DNA of 64,000 bases from Streptomyces sp. MMBL 11-1 (GCF_028622875.1 NZ_CP117709.1:7195001-7259000); one strand, 5' to 3'; positions 1 to 8,333 are shown, numbered from the stretch's first letter. Notes: a model not told the origin generated them from the sequence alone. Program-made: numbers and translations.

Positions 1-999
1 GGTCCGGTCGTTGCGGGCCATCCAGGCGGCCTGCCAGATCAGCAGCCGTACGGCTTCGATCTCCGTCCGCATATCGGCCAGGGCGAAGGCGATCGACTGG
101 TTGTCGATGATCGGCCTGCCGAACGCCTCGCGCTCACCGGCGTATTCCAGGGCGTATTCGTAGGCGGCCCGGGCGATGCCGAGCGCCTGCGCCGCGACGG
201 TCGGGCGGCTGACCTCGAAAGTCGCCATCGCCGCCTGGCCCCTGCCCTTGCCGGCGCCGCCCTCACGCGCCCTGGCCAGGCGGGCGTCCAGCTTCTCCTT
301 CCCGCCCAGCAGGCAGTGGCCCGGCACGGTCACCTCGTCGAGAAAGAGATCCGCGGTGTGCGAGGCGCGCAGTCCCAGCTTCTTGACCGTGCGGCCGGCC
401 GTCAGGCCCTCCGTGCCGGGCGGCACGATGAACGCGGCCTGTCCGCGGGCCCCTAGCGCCGGATCGACGGAGGCGACGACGACGTGGACCTCGGCGATGC
501 CGCCGTTGGTGATCCACGCCTTCTGACCGGAGATCACCCATGCGTCGCTCGCCTCGACGTAGCGGGCCCTCGTCGTCATCGCGGAGACGTCCGAACCGGC
601 CCCCGGCTCGGAGACGCAGAAGGCGGCGACCTTCGGGTCGTCCTCGTCCCCGTAGCACTGCGGTACCCACTCGGCGAGCTGGTCGGGGGTGCCGGCGGCG
701 AAGATTCCGGCGACCGCGAGCGAGGTGCCGAACAGGGCCATGCCGATGCCCGCGTCGCCCCAGAACAGCTCCTCGTTGGCGATCTGGAGGGAGAGCCCGG
801 TGGGGTCCCCGTACAGGTCGGCGAGCGACTCGAATCCGTACAGCCCGATCCGCGCGGCCTCCTGGATCACGGGCCAGGGGGTCTCCTCCCGGGCGTCCCA
901 CTCGGCGGCGGCCGGGCGGACCACCTGGGCGGCGAAGCCGTGCACCCAGTTGCGCAGGTCCTGTTGCTCCTCGGTCAGGGCGAGGGAGAAGAAGCTCAC
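1..999 (-). CDS. acyl-CoA dehydrogenase (C-terminus cut by window edge)
   Basis: FAD-dependent acyl-CoA dehydrogenase, which makes 2,3-enoyl-CoA in beta-oxidation. The N-terminus reads VSFFSLALTEEQQDLRNWV, followed by the flavin/substrate-loop signature AFCVSEPGAGSDVSAM and then WVISGQKAWITNGG, both standard for the middle beta domain. The C-terminal helical domain begins (YALEYAGEREAFGRPI) and the gene leaves the window after 333 codons, so the catalytic Glu region is not all visible. The GTG start at 999 lies 4 nt after the stop of the SCP2-like gene, so the two are almost certainly co-transcribed and co-regulated by the palindrome at 1485-1518. The substrate is unknown. Pairing with an SCP2-fold protein suggests a bulky lipid (inference). 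Confidence 0.93.
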   Translation of the reverse strand, partial: MSFFSLALTEEQQDLRNWVHGFAAQVVRPAAAEWDAREETPWPVIQEAARIGLYGFESLADLYGDPTGLSLQIANEELFWGDAGIGMALFGTSLAVAGIFAAGTPDQLAEWVPQCYGDEDDPKVAAFCVSEPGAGSDVSAMTTRARYVEASDAWVISGQKAWITNGGIAEVHVVVASVDPALGARGQAAFIVPPGTEGLTAGRTVKKLGLRASHTADLFLDEVTVPGHCLLGGKEKLDARLARAREGGAGKGRGQAAMATFEVSRPTVAAQALGIARAAYEYALEYAGEREAFGRPIIDNQSIAFALADMRTEIEAVRLLIWQAAWMARNDRT

Positions 1000-1003
1000 G
1001 CGC

Positions 1004-1477
1004 TCACACCTTCGGGATGTCGAAGTAGCGGGTCAGGCCGGAGGCGAGGGCGACATCACCGGCGACCTTGAGCTTGCGCGTCATGAACATGGTGACCGGA
1101 TTGCCGTTGCCGGAGACGAGCTTGAGGAACTCGGCGTCGCCCATCACCAGCGTGGTACGTGGCTCGGCGTCCGAACGGCCGGGGGTGACCCGGCAGACGC
1201 CGTCGGCTATCGCCGTCTCGTAGACGACGTCGCTCTCCCCGGTGATCTTCCAGCGGATCAGTGCGGTGAGGCCGGCGGCCGCCTCGGGCCGGAACCGCTG
1301 CTTCATCCGGCCGAAGACCTCTCCGAGTATCCGGGTGCGCAGCTCGCCCCGCATGACCTCGGCGAGCTGCTTGGCGGACAGGCTCTTGACGATCCGGGCG
1401 AACTCCTCGGGCGCGACCGCCGCGAGGTCAAGCCCGGACAGGTCGTCGGTGAGGTTGCCGCTACTGGTTCCGTCCAC
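1004..1477 (-). CDS. SCP2 sterol-binding-domain protein
   Basis: A 157-aa protein made almost wholly of one SCP2-like lipid-binding domain. Visible features are the LSAKQLAEVMRGELRTRI helix near residue 33, the IRWKITG strand near 75, and TTLVMGDAEFLKLVSGNGNPVTMFMTRKLKV near 108-138, typical of the SCP2 tunnel. The family binds acyl-CoAs or sterol-like lipids in the cytosol and often partners beta-oxidation enzymes. The start is GTG at 1477, with an AAGGAA ribosome binding site about 6 nt upstream; that site lies inside the 34-bp palindrome. First gene of a two-gene operon with the acyl-CoA dehydrogenase. The ligand cannot be read from sequence. Confidence 0.9.
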   Translation of the reverse strand: MDGTSSGNLTDDLSGLDLAAVAPEEFARIVKSLSAKQLAEVMRGELRTRILGEVFGRMKQRFRPEAAAGLTALIRWKITGESDVVYETAIADGVCRVTPGRSDAEPRTTLVMGDAEFLKLVSGNGNPVTMFMTRKLKVAGDVALASGLTRYFDIPKV

Positions 1478-1484
1478 GCCAGTT

Positions 1485-1518
1485 CCTTACTCCAAAGTAA
1501 ACTTACTTTTGAGTAAGG
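1485..1518. promoter_or_regulatory. 34-bp near-perfect palindromic operator
   Basis: Arms CCTTACTC (1485-1492) and GAGTAAGG (1511-1518) flank a second inverted pair, AAAGTAA (1494-1500) and TTACTTT (1503-1509). Only the pair 1493/1510 and the central dinucleotide fail to match. It covers the SD sequence of the SCP2-like gene, so a bound repressor would block both transcription and translation. The size and AT-rich arms resemble TetR-family operators of fatty-acid genes (inference). No TetR gene is present nearby. Confidence 0.8.
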
Positions 1519-1613
1519 TAAGCGGGGGTGGGGGCGCCCCGCAAGGCCGAACCACCGCCCGTCGAGCCGAGTTGAGGCGCCATGCGCCATTCGGCAGGCG
1601 AGAGGCGACATGC

Positions 1614-1651
1614 GACAGGCGGGAGGTGACAGGCGGGAGGTGACAGGCGGG
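1614..1651. repeat. 14-bp tandem repeat
   Basis: The unit GACAGGCGGGAGGT occurs at 1614-1627 and 1628-1641, followed by a 10-nt partial copy to 1651. A degenerate copy, GGCAGGCGAGAGGC, lies at 1593-1606. The repeats sit just past the 3' end of the small minus-strand gene ending at 1658, in non-coding DNA. No function is evident. Confidence 0.7.
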
Positions 1652-1657
1652 GGCCGG

Positions 1658-1918
1658 TCAGGGCGAGTGCGGCCTTACGGCCAGCCCGGGGTGGTGCGCG
1701 GCCAGCACCTTGTTGGCGCGCGCCAGATCGGACAGGGCCTGTTCGCGGTCGGCCTGGTCCTCGACGCCGAGCCGGGGGCCGCGGAACCTGCGTACCTCGC
1801 GGGCGGCGCAGTCGGCGAGGAGCTCCGCCTGGAGGATGTGCGGCGGAACGCACGAACCGATCAGCGCGGCGACCCGGTCCGGGATCGGCACGGGGACGAG
1901 GAGGTGCGAGGCGGTCAT
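1658..1918 (-). CDS. small hypothetical protein (86 aa)
   Basis: I do not recognise this family. The protein starts MTASHLLVPVPIPDRVAALI and ends in a charged helical stretch (REQALSDLARANKVLAAHHPGL). It has no signal peptide or membrane segment. ATG at 1918 is chosen because GAGGGA lies 7-8 nt upstream; longer in-frame starts back to 2047 have no good ribosome binding site and give a low-complexity N-terminus. There are two cysteines, in SCVPP and DCAAR. It is monocistronic between the PucR-type regulator and the repeat block. Confidence 0.6.
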   Translation of the reverse strand: MTASHLLVPVPIPDRVAALIGSCVPPHILQAELLADCAAREVRRFRGPRLGVEDQADREQALSDLARANKVLAAHHPGLAVRPHSP

Positions 1919-2121
1919 GGAGCGTTCCCTCTCGGATGGTTGGCCAGGAGGCGGTGCACGGAGCCTGTCGCCTGATGGGCGGCAGGTTCCTTCCTGTGTA
2001 CGGGACGCGGTTCCGCGTTTCTCGTCGGATACGTCTCCGTGTCGCAACCGTTGGGGACTGACCGTCTTTTTCGCCTTACGCGTCGGTAAGTTGACCCGCC
2101 GCGCCGAACGTGATCCGCGGA

Positions 2122-3336
2122 TCAGGGGGGTGTGTCCGTGGACCGGGAGCGCAGCCGCAGCGCGCGCAGCACGGCCTCGGTGGCGAAGCGTCTCTCGGGG
2201 TCGACGAGTTGGTCGCCGAAGATGGTTTCCAGGCTCCGCATGCGGTAACGCACGGTCTGCGGGTGGACATCCAGCAGGGCGCCCATCTGGGCCGCGGTTC
2301 CCCGGGTGTCGAGCCAGATCCGCAGCGTCTCGACCAGCCGTTCACGGCGGCCGGCGCTGATCCGCGCCACGGCGGCCAGCTCGCGCTGGGCGAGCTGGTC
2401 CAGCAGGGCGGGGTCGGACAGCAGCCACAGGGTGGTGAGGTGGTCCTCGCAGTGGATCAGCGGAGCGTCGTCGATCACGCCGGAGTCGACGAGCTCCAGA
2501 ACCCGGCGGGCCCAGCGGATCGACTCGCAGGCCTGCGCCGTGGGGACGGTCAGCCCGATCGCCGCGCGGCCGGCCGGCAGGGCCAGTTCCAGCATCGATC
2601 TTCGTGCCTCGTTCAGTGCTCCGGGGATCAGCAGGTGCGGCTGCGGGGCGCTGAGATCGACGAGAAGGTCGCGGTCCACGCTGAGCCGGTCCAGTTCCGC
2701 CGGGGCGCGGAAGGCGATCAGCGTGACCTCCTTCGGCAGCGTCCACCCGACCTGCTCGCACAGATCGGCGATGGCGGTGCCGGGGGCCGGGCGTCCAGCG
2801 AGGATGAGGTGGAGCAGCCGGCGGCGCAACGCCTCACTGTGCTCGCCCGACTGGGACCGCACCTCCAGGAATCCCTCCCGGGAAAGCGATTCCAGCTCGT
2901 CGATGTAGGCGAAGAGCGCGTCGGCGAAGCTCAGCATCAGCGAGGGGGAGAGGTGGTAGCTCTGCCCGACCTTCTTCGCCCGCCGCAGGGCCACCCGTGC
3001 GCCCAGCCGGTAGGCCCCCTGGAGGGTGTCCATGCTCCGGCCCTCGTACGCCTCGAACCGTCCGAAGCGCCGGCACATGTCGTCCCGGAGTGTGGTGGGG
3101 GAGGAGGGCTCGGCCACCAGATCGACGAAGGAGGAGAGGCTCTGCTCCACGCCGACCCGGATGGCCTGGCCGTTCGGGCCGTCGAGCAGTCGGGCGTATT
3201 CCGGATAGGCCCGGGTGACCTCGATGCCGATTTCCTTGATGAGGCTGGGCAGTTCGGGCCGCATGATCGCCGCGAATTCCTGGGGGAGCGGCCCCAGGGG
3301 GTCTTCGGTGTCCAACGGTTGTATGAGATGTGGCAT
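2122..3336 (-). CDS. PucR/CdaR-type transcriptional regulator
   Basis: A 404-aa protein whose last ~70 residues form the PucR C-terminal helix-turn-helix (ETLRIWLDTRGTAAQMGALLDVHPQTVRYRMRSLETIFGD). The N-terminal ~180 residues are a helical sensor-like region (LPSLIKEIGIEVTRAYPEYARLL... EAYEGRSMDTLQGAYRLGARVALRRAKKVG) common in Streptomyces regulators of this class. The middle is a degenerate GGDEF-like segment. Start ATG at 3336 follows AAGGGGACA. The gene is divergent from the secreted-protein genes and the mce region across an 812-bp gap, so it is a plausible regulator of them, but this is not shown by the sequence. Confidence 0.85.
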   Translation of the reverse strand: MPHLIQPLDTEDPLGPLPQEFAAIMRPELPSLIKEIGIEVTRAYPEYARLLDGPNGQAIRVGVEQSLSSFVDLVAEPSSPTTLRDDMCRRFGRFEAYEGRSMDTLQGAYRLGARVALRRAKKVGQSYHLSPSLMLSFADALFAYIDELESLSREGFLEVRSQSGEHSEALRRRLLHLILAGRPAPGTAIADLCEQVGWTLPKEVTLIAFRAPAELDRLSVDRDLLVDLSAPQPHLLIPGALNEARRSMLELALPAGRAAIGLTVPTAQACESIRWARRVLELVDSGVIDDAPLIHCEDHLTTLWLLSDPALLDQLAQRELAAVARISAGRRERLVETLRIWLDTRGTAAQMGALLDVHPQTVRYRMRSLETIFGDQLVDPERRFATEAVLRALRLRSRSTDTPP

Positions 3337-4148
3337 GACATGTCCCCTTGCTCTCGGCGCCCGGTGGTGGGGTGAGGCGGTGGGGGGAAAGCGCTCCCAC
3401 GAACCGACAGGTGCGTACCAAGTTCGCGACGAAGATAGACCAACGAACTGGCACTGCACACCACTTGGACAAGATCGAAGTGCAGGGGGCACACATCCCG
3501 GCCGCACTGTGCGACTTCTGTGCAGGTCGGGCGGGCTACGCGCTTTCGGACAATGAATTTCGGCCGTGTGCTCCGACGATGACAACAAAACCGTTCCGCT
3601 GCCCCGTCGTGTTCCCGGCGTGGGGTACGTGGGCCCGGTCGATCCTGGTGGCGACAGGGCGTGCGGGCGGCTCACCACGGCGAATGTGCGCGGGTGGCCC
3701 TCCGGTGACGGGTGTTTTCGGCCGACTGGCTGAATCGCACGCCATCCGTGAGGGAGCGGAGGCGGTACTTCCGCGGCCCCCCCCGTCCGTGCGCCGCCGC
3801 GTAAGCACAGCATGCGGGGTTCCGGTCGCCGGTGCGCAATTCCATGCCCTCGGGTGCGCATTCCTTGATAAGGAGGCGGTGCCCCGATGCTCATTTCCGG
3901 ATCAAAAAGAGTGCGGTGCAAAGAATCTTAGACGGACGGATTGTGTCGCCCTGTTTCCCGCGAGTAACATCACGCCTCGATCAATTCGGTCACGAAATCT
4001 GCCCGAAATTTGATGCTCCGATCCTCCGCCCCCGGGCCCACCCGAGGATCCATCACCGTCGAGAAGGTGTCGCGGTACGGGCTCGCGTTGCAGAACCGGT
4101 CAACTTCGTGCACGAGGCCGCGCCACGGCGGCCGACAGAGGGGACGAC
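3337..4148. other. 812-bp divergent intergenic region
   Basis: No convincing gene: the one long open frame has an atypical composition, no ribosome binding site and no family features. The region is richer in A+T than its surroundings. It holds two near-identical GGTGCGCA(A)TTCC copies at 3831-3843 and 3853-3864. The second is followed by GATAAGG (3867-3873), giving GCGCA-N6-GAYAAGG, which matches the left half of the composite elements at 6103 and 8208. An inverted pair CACTT...AAGTG spans 3462-3482. It probably holds the promoters of the PucR-type gene and of the secreted protein at 4149. Confidence 0.6.
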
Positions 4149-5084
4149 ATGAGATCCGTTTCCAATCGAACCCGCGTAGGTCTGCTCGCGGCGTTCACGG
4201 CATTCAGCGCTCTGCTCTCCACGGGCTCGGCCACCGCCGCCACCCAGCTCAACGGTGACTGGGCGCCCTTCGACCGCTGCCCGGTCGACGCGCCCGCCAT
4301 GCTGGCCGCGGACGGCCTCAGCACCATCGCCACCTGCATAGCGTCGAGCTCGGCCACCGGAACCATCACGCTGGGCAAGACGAAGGTCTCCACCGGCCAT
4401 ACCGATCTGCAACTCGGGGTCATCCAGCGCCCCGACGGCTCCGCCTCCCTCGTGGCCCCGCCCGAGGGGGCGCTGACCGCGGACCCGGCGGAGATCCCCG
4501 GCGGACTCATCGGGCTCATGTGTCCCAGCGGAATTCCGATCGTATCGGGAATCTGCCGCCAGCTGACGGACAACAATCTCAACCGCGTGACGGCCACCAT
4601 CGAACCGGCCGGAGCGCCACGCGACTTCCATATGAACGCGGCGTTCTCCACCGGTGAGCCCATTCTCACCATCCCGGTCCGCATCCACCTCAAGAATCCG
4701 TTCCTCGGTGACAAGTGCTACATCGGGACCGCTTCCAACCCGGTGCTCCTGAAGCCGCAGAACGTGACGGCGCCGAGCCTCTCGCTGCAGCGGTTCTCGG
4801 CCGACGGGACTCCGAACGACGACGAGGGCGAGATGGGGCGCTACACCTTCGACGGCGCCGACCAGGGGGACGCCACGTTCGCCGTTCCCGGGGCCAGCGG
4901 CTGCGGTGCCGGCCTCCTGGACTGGGCGGTGAATCTCAAGACCGGCCTCCCGTCCGCCGCCGGAAAGAACAGCGTGACGCTCGACGCCACCACGACGTAC
5001 TTCGGCAGCCCCTACGACCCCGCCGGCCTCGCGCCGAACGAGGGCAGGAAGCTGGCCGAATTCTGGCACTCCGCGAAGCGGTAG
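4149..5084 (+). CDS. secreted protein of unknown function (311 aa)
   Basis: Sec-type signal peptide: basic MRSVSNRTR, a hydrophobic core to about residue 25, then the likely cleavage SATA-AT. The mature protein is rich in beta-strand patterns with paired cysteines (DRCPVD, ATCIAS, LMCPSG, GICRQL, DKCYIG, SGCGAG), consistent with disulphides outside the cell. It has no catalytic motif that I recognise. GAGGGGACG precedes the ATG. It is followed by another secreted protein on the same strand 212 bp on. Similar proteins are known as conserved hypothetical secreted proteins of Streptomyces; a surface or adhesin-like role is only a guess. Confidence 0.85.
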   Translation: MRSVSNRTRVGLLAAFTAFSALLSTGSATAATQLNGDWAPFDRCPVDAPAMLAADGLSTIATCIASSSATGTITLGKTKVSTGHTDLQLGVIQRPDGSASLVAPPEGALTADPAEIPGGLIGLMCPSGIPIVSGICRQLTDNNLNRVTATIEPAGAPRDFHMNAAFSTGEPILTIPVRIHLKNPFLGDKCYIGTASNPVLLKPQNVTAPSLSLQRFSADGTPNDDEGEMGRYTFDGADQGDATFAVPGASGCGAGLLDWAVNLKTGLPSAAGKNSVTLDATTTYFGSPYDPAGLAPNEGRKLAEFWHSAKR

Positions 5085-5296
5085 GCCCCGGTTCCGATCC
5101 GCCGGACCCGCCCCGACCCCCAGCAACAGGAGGTGAAGCGCAACCGCCCCCACGCCCCTGTCCGCGCACCCCGGCACGAGCCGGTGTCGTGGCCCCGCCG
5201 AGTGCCGCACCGTCCGGCCCGGCGAGCAACCGAACAAGCGCCTCTCCAGTCACGTTCAGTCGCATCCCCAACGGAACGAGAAGAGGGAGTACCCCC

Positions 5297-5953
5297 ATGT
5301 TCAAGCGAACCGGAGTCCTGACCGCGATCGGTGCCGCCGCGGCATCCGTCGTCCTGGCCGCCCCGTCGGCCGTCGCCGCGCCGACCAGCTGGACGATCAG
5401 CCCGACCGGCGCCTTCAACGGCAGTGCCGGAGTGACCGTCCTGACCGACAACAACGGAAACAAGATCCAGTGTGCGACCTCCGCCGCCTCGGGCTCGGCG
5501 CCGACCTCCCCGGTCGCAGGGAGCCCGGCCAAGCTCGCGTCGATCTCCGCGATCTCGTTCAACTCACCGTGCACCGGGCCGTTCAGCTCCCAGTGGACGG
5601 TGGCCACCACGCCGCCGTGGGAGATCTGGGGCCTGGACTACGCGGCGGGCGCCGGCACCAACTCCACGGGCCAGGTGACCGGTGAGATCAGAGCGATCAA
5701 GGCGAAGGTGTCCGGGAGCAGCATCCTCGGCCCGTGCACCTTCGACGTGACCGGCAAGGTCGCGGCCAAGTACAACAACCCGAGCACGGGCGGAAGCAAC
5801 GGCACGCTGAACACCGCGGGCGGCGGGCTCACCCTGTCCATCACCAACAAGACCGGCGGCGGCTGCGGCATCGTCGGCACCAGCGCCAGCTTCCAGGGGC
5901 TGTACACCATCGTGAACCAGGCGACGGGCAAGTCCCCGGTCATCAGCGGGTGA
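5297..5953 (+). CDS. secreted protein of unknown function (218 aa)
   Basis: Signal peptide MFKRTGVLTAIGAAAASVVLAAPSAVAA with cleavage expected after AVAA. The mature ~190 residues are Gly/Ser/Thr/Asn-rich (SGSAPTSPVAG, NNPSTGGSNGTLNTAGGGL) with four cysteines (IQCAT, SPCTGP, GPCTFD, GGCGIV), suggesting two disulphides in a beta fold. The pattern resembles other secreted Streptomyces proteins lacking enzymatic motifs. The upstream GAGGGAG supports ATG 5297. A strong hairpin follows 30 bp after the stop, so this is probably the end of a two-gene unit with the gene at 4149. Confidence 0.83.
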   Translation: MFKRTGVLTAIGAAAASVVLAAPSAVAAPTSWTISPTGAFNGSAGVTVLTDNNGNKIQCATSAASGSAPTSPVAGSPAKLASISAISFNSPCTGPFSSQWTVATTPPWEIWGLDYAAGAGTNSTGQVTGEIRAIKAKVSGSSILGPCTFDVTGKVAAKYNNPSTGGSNGTLNTAGGGLTLSITNKTGGGCGIVGTSASFQGLYTIVNQATGKSPVISG

Positions 5954-5982
5954 CCCACCGCCGATGACGTCCCGTACCTGAA

Positions 5983-6023
5983 CGTCGTGCCCGGCCGTGT
6001 GCACCCGGCGGCCGGGCACGACG
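5983..6023 (+). terminator. strong stem-loop terminator
   Basis: A perfect 15-bp stem, CGTCGTGCCCGGCCG (5983-5997) with its complement at 6009-6023, and an 11-nt loop. It lies 30 nt after the stop of the second secreted-protein gene. There is no long U-tract, as usual in high-GC actinobacteria. Confidence 0.8.
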
Positions 6024-6102
6024 GCGAGTTGGGGGCTCCGGGACGCGTCGGCCGGAGCCACTCGCACCGCCCCGCCGCGCCGACCGCACACACCCCGTTC
6101 TC

Positions 6103-6150
6103 GCGCACTTGCCGACAAGGGCGCGGCCGTGCGTTGTCACCGGCTGCCAA
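6103..6150 (+). promoter_or_regulatory. composite element shared with the mce operon (copy 1)
   Basis: The order is GCGCA (6103), six bases, GACAAGG (6114-6120), thirteen bases, TTGTCACCG (6134-6142), two bases, TGCCAA. The same blocks with the same spacing occur at 8208-8255 before mceG. The core is an inverted pair GACAA/TTGTC. It lies about 290 bp before the DUF6801 gene. Confidence 0.65.
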
Positions 6151-6401
6151 AGTCCGGGCACCGTCGATCCGATCGGAAACCCTGCCCTTCCCAGGCGTCG
6201 TCGGCGTGCGTACCGTACCCGTCGGTAGGGGCCGTACGCCGTCCCGTCGGCGGACGGCGGAGCCCGGTCCCCGTACAGCCAAGCCCGCCCGACGTCCGTT
6301 CGAAGTCCGCTCGACGTCCGCCCGCAGGGGCCGTTGCCGAGAAGTGGACCCGCTTTCCGCAGCCATCCCTGGGCCCACGCGCGCCGGAAGGACACATCCG
6401 T

Positions 6402-7898
6402 ATGACCGTCGATGCACGCGCCGCGGCGAGACGACCGATCCACTGGGCCGTGGGCGGGGCGCTCGTCGTCGCCACCGCGCTCGTACCCAGTGCCGAATCG
6501 GCCGCCGCGGAACAGACCTCGGAGGTCGCCCTCCGCTACGCCTGCCCGTTCCCCTCCGGGCCCGAGGAACTGGACGTCGTCGTCTCGGCGGTGCTGCCCA
6601 CCTCGGTCCGCACCGGCGAGGAGGTCCGCCCGTCCCAGGTATCCGTCGAGGTGAACCTGGAGCCCACAGCGCTCGCCCGGTTCGGGGAACTGGACGCCGC
6701 CACCCTGTCGGCCGTCGCCCGGCTCACCGTCCGCAACACCGTCGGCGACCGGTCCGCCGACGCCTCCTGGCAGGACCTGACCGCTCAGCCCGTCGCCCTG
6801 CCGGGGCCCGACGGGGGCGGCCTGGCCCTGACGGCCACCGGTGACGTGCCGACGGTCTCCTTCGGCAGCCCCGGGCGCGCGACGCTGGCCCCCGCCGAAC
6901 TCGCCCTCTCGCTGTCCTCGCTCACCGGCGCGGGCGAGCCGACCACGCCCCCCGGGCTCGACGTCACCTGCGAACCGGCCCCGGGCCAGGAACCCGAACT
7001 CGCCGCGATCACGGTCCGCGGCGACGGCGACCCCACGGCGCCCGCTCCTCAGCCGGGGGAGAGCGATCCCGCACCGGACCCGAGCCCCACCCGCCCGGCC
7101 GAGGACCTGCCGCCCAGCGCCCGGGAGAAGATCGACGCCCTCACCGACGAACGGCTCGAAGCCCTCGACGGCGAGGACCCGGGCAGCTGCCCGATCGAGA
7201 TCCCGCCCGAGTGGGTGATGACCACCGCCGAGACGTACGCGGCCGGCTTCGCCAACGCCGCCAAACTGGACGGCGCGGCGGCGCTGGGGCCCGCGTTCAT
7301 GAAGGTGGTGCTCAACAAGCGCTACATCAACGACTCCTGCGCCTCGACCGTCGACGTCAGCTCGGAGGTGAACTTCGACTACCAGGGCCGCCGACAACTG
7401 CCCCCGACGAAGGCCACGTTCCTCAGCTACGGCTTCATGCCGACGACCGCGACCATGACGCTGGAGCAGGTCGGCCCGCCGGCCGCGATCCACACCCACA
7501 CGGTCACCAACACGCCCACCTACCCGGAGGAGACGACCGTCACGGCCCAGCTGGTGATGCGGCTCTCCGACGTCGAGGTGAACGGCGTGCCCCTGGACGT
7601 GGGCCCCGACTGCCGCACCGAGCGCCCCTTCGAGCAGGTGCTGAGGGGGTACGGCCAGAGCTATCCGCCGGCCGGCTACCTCGTGGCGTACGGCGGCACC
7701 CTGACCGGCTACGCGCACATCCCGCCGTTCGAGGGATGCGGTGTGGATGAGGACCTCGACCCGATCTTCACCTCGGCCATCTCCAGCCCGGGGAAGAAGG
7801 CCGACAACTACACCAAGATGACGCAGGCGCCCCTGTGCGTGGCCACGAACCCGGAAGGACCGGACTGCCCGCCGAAGGTGCCCGACCCCGAGCGCTGA
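6402..7898 (+). CDS. secreted DUF6801-like protein (498 aa)
   Basis: Signal peptide in the first ~38 residues (TVDARAAARRPIHWAVGGALVVATALVPSAESAAA). Residues ~40-195 look like the DUF6801 beta-domain (EVALRYACPFPSGPEELDVVV... SVEVNLEPTALARFGELDAATL... PGLDVTCEP) found in secreted actinobacterial proteins. A Pro/Asp-rich linker follows at ~210-235 (APAPQPGESDPAPDPSPTRP). A second cysteine-containing domain of ~260 residues is of unknown type (YINDSCASTVDVSSEVNFDY... FEGCGVDEDLDPIF). ATG 6402 follows GGAAGGACA. The gene is directly upstream of the mce operon and shares the composite element at 6103, so a link with Mce import is plausible but unproved. Confidence 0.85.
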   Translation: MTVDARAAARRPIHWAVGGALVVATALVPSAESAAAEQTSEVALRYACPFPSGPEELDVVVSAVLPTSVRTGEEVRPSQVSVEVNLEPTALARFGELDAATLSAVARLTVRNTVGDRSADASWQDLTAQPVALPGPDGGGLALTATGDVPTVSFGSPGRATLAPAELALSLSSLTGAGEPTTPPGLDVTCEPAPGQEPELAAITVRGDGDPTAPAPQPGESDPAPDPSPTRPAEDLPPSAREKIDALTDERLEALDGEDPGSCPIEIPPEWVMTTAETYAAGFANAAKLDGAAALGPAFMKVVLNKRYINDSCASTVDVSSEVNFDYQGRRQLPPTKATFLSYGFMPTTATMTLEQVGPPAAIHTHTVTNTPTYPEETTVTAQLVMRLSDVEVNGVPLDVGPDCRTERPFEQVLRGYGQSYPPAGYLVAYGGTLTGYAHIPPFEGCGVDEDLDPIFTSAISSPGKKADNYTKMTQAPLCVATNPEGPDCPPKVPDPER

Positions 7899-7914
7899 CC
7901 CGAACACACCCCCC

Positions 7915-7949
7915 GAGCCCTTCCGGTTTGACGACCGGAGGGGCTCTTT
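7915..7949 (+). terminator. rho-independent-type terminator
   Basis: A 12-bp stem, GAGCCCTTCCGG (7915-7926) with CCGGAGGGGCTC (7935-7946), contains one G-T wobble. It has an 8-nt loop and a TTT tail. It lies 17 nt after the stop of the DUF6801 gene and separates it from the mce operon. Confidence 0.85.
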
Positions 7950-8207
7950 CCTGCCCACCGGCCGCCGTGTGATTCCTCATCATCCGACAGGTTTGGATCG
8001 CGGACTACTCACCCGTGAACAATCCCGCGCCCCGGGTGAATTCTCGCCGAGGAAAATCTGTACCCAGTATTGCGAAGTCAGGTTACCGGCCCGTAGCGTC
8101 CCAGAGGTGCCGATCGAAATCGCCTGCTCACCTGCTCGGGGGGCACACCCGGGCCCGGTTCGCTCCGCTCCGGTCCAGGGACGCCACGGATCAGACGCCC
8201 ACTGCTT

Positions 8208-8255
8208 GCGCAGATTTCGACAAGGACCGGAACCGGCCTTGTCACCGAATGACAA
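8208..8255 (+). promoter_or_regulatory. composite operator element before mceG (copy 2)
   Basis: GCGCA (8208), six bases, GACAAGG (8219-8225), thirteen bases, TTGTCACCG (8239-8247), two bases, TGACAA. The half-sites alternate as GACAAGG, CCTTGTC, GACAAG. The inner pair forms a perfect CTTGTCA-N5-TGACAAG palindrome (8238-8256). It is 176 bp or more before the mceG start and about 50-95 bp upstream of the candidate promoter at 8304. It is a likely binding site for the mce regulator (inference). Confidence 0.7.
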
Positions 8256-8303
8256 GTGATCCATTCGCTGCCCAGCGTTCGTCGATCTCCGCTGTTCAAC
8301 GGC

Positions 8304-8333
8304 TTGCCCTGGCGGTTTCGGCGGACATAACGT
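8304..8333 (+). promoter_or_regulatory. candidate mce operon promoter
   Basis: TTGCCC (8304-8309) and TAACGT (8328-8333) are separated by 18 nt, a good match to vegetative Streptomyces promoters. The 5' leader before mceG would be about 90 nt. Confidence 0.5.

Noticed and set aside
3348..4013. A 221-residue plus-strand frame in the divergent gap
   Set aside because: No ribosome binding site, mixed composition, no signal or motif, and the third-position bias of real genes is lacking.
5136..5321. Short frame with GGAGGTGAAG before the second secreted protein
   Set aside because: The ribosome-binding-like GGAGG has no start codon followed by a credible protein; the downstream ATG at 5297 has its own site and signal peptide.
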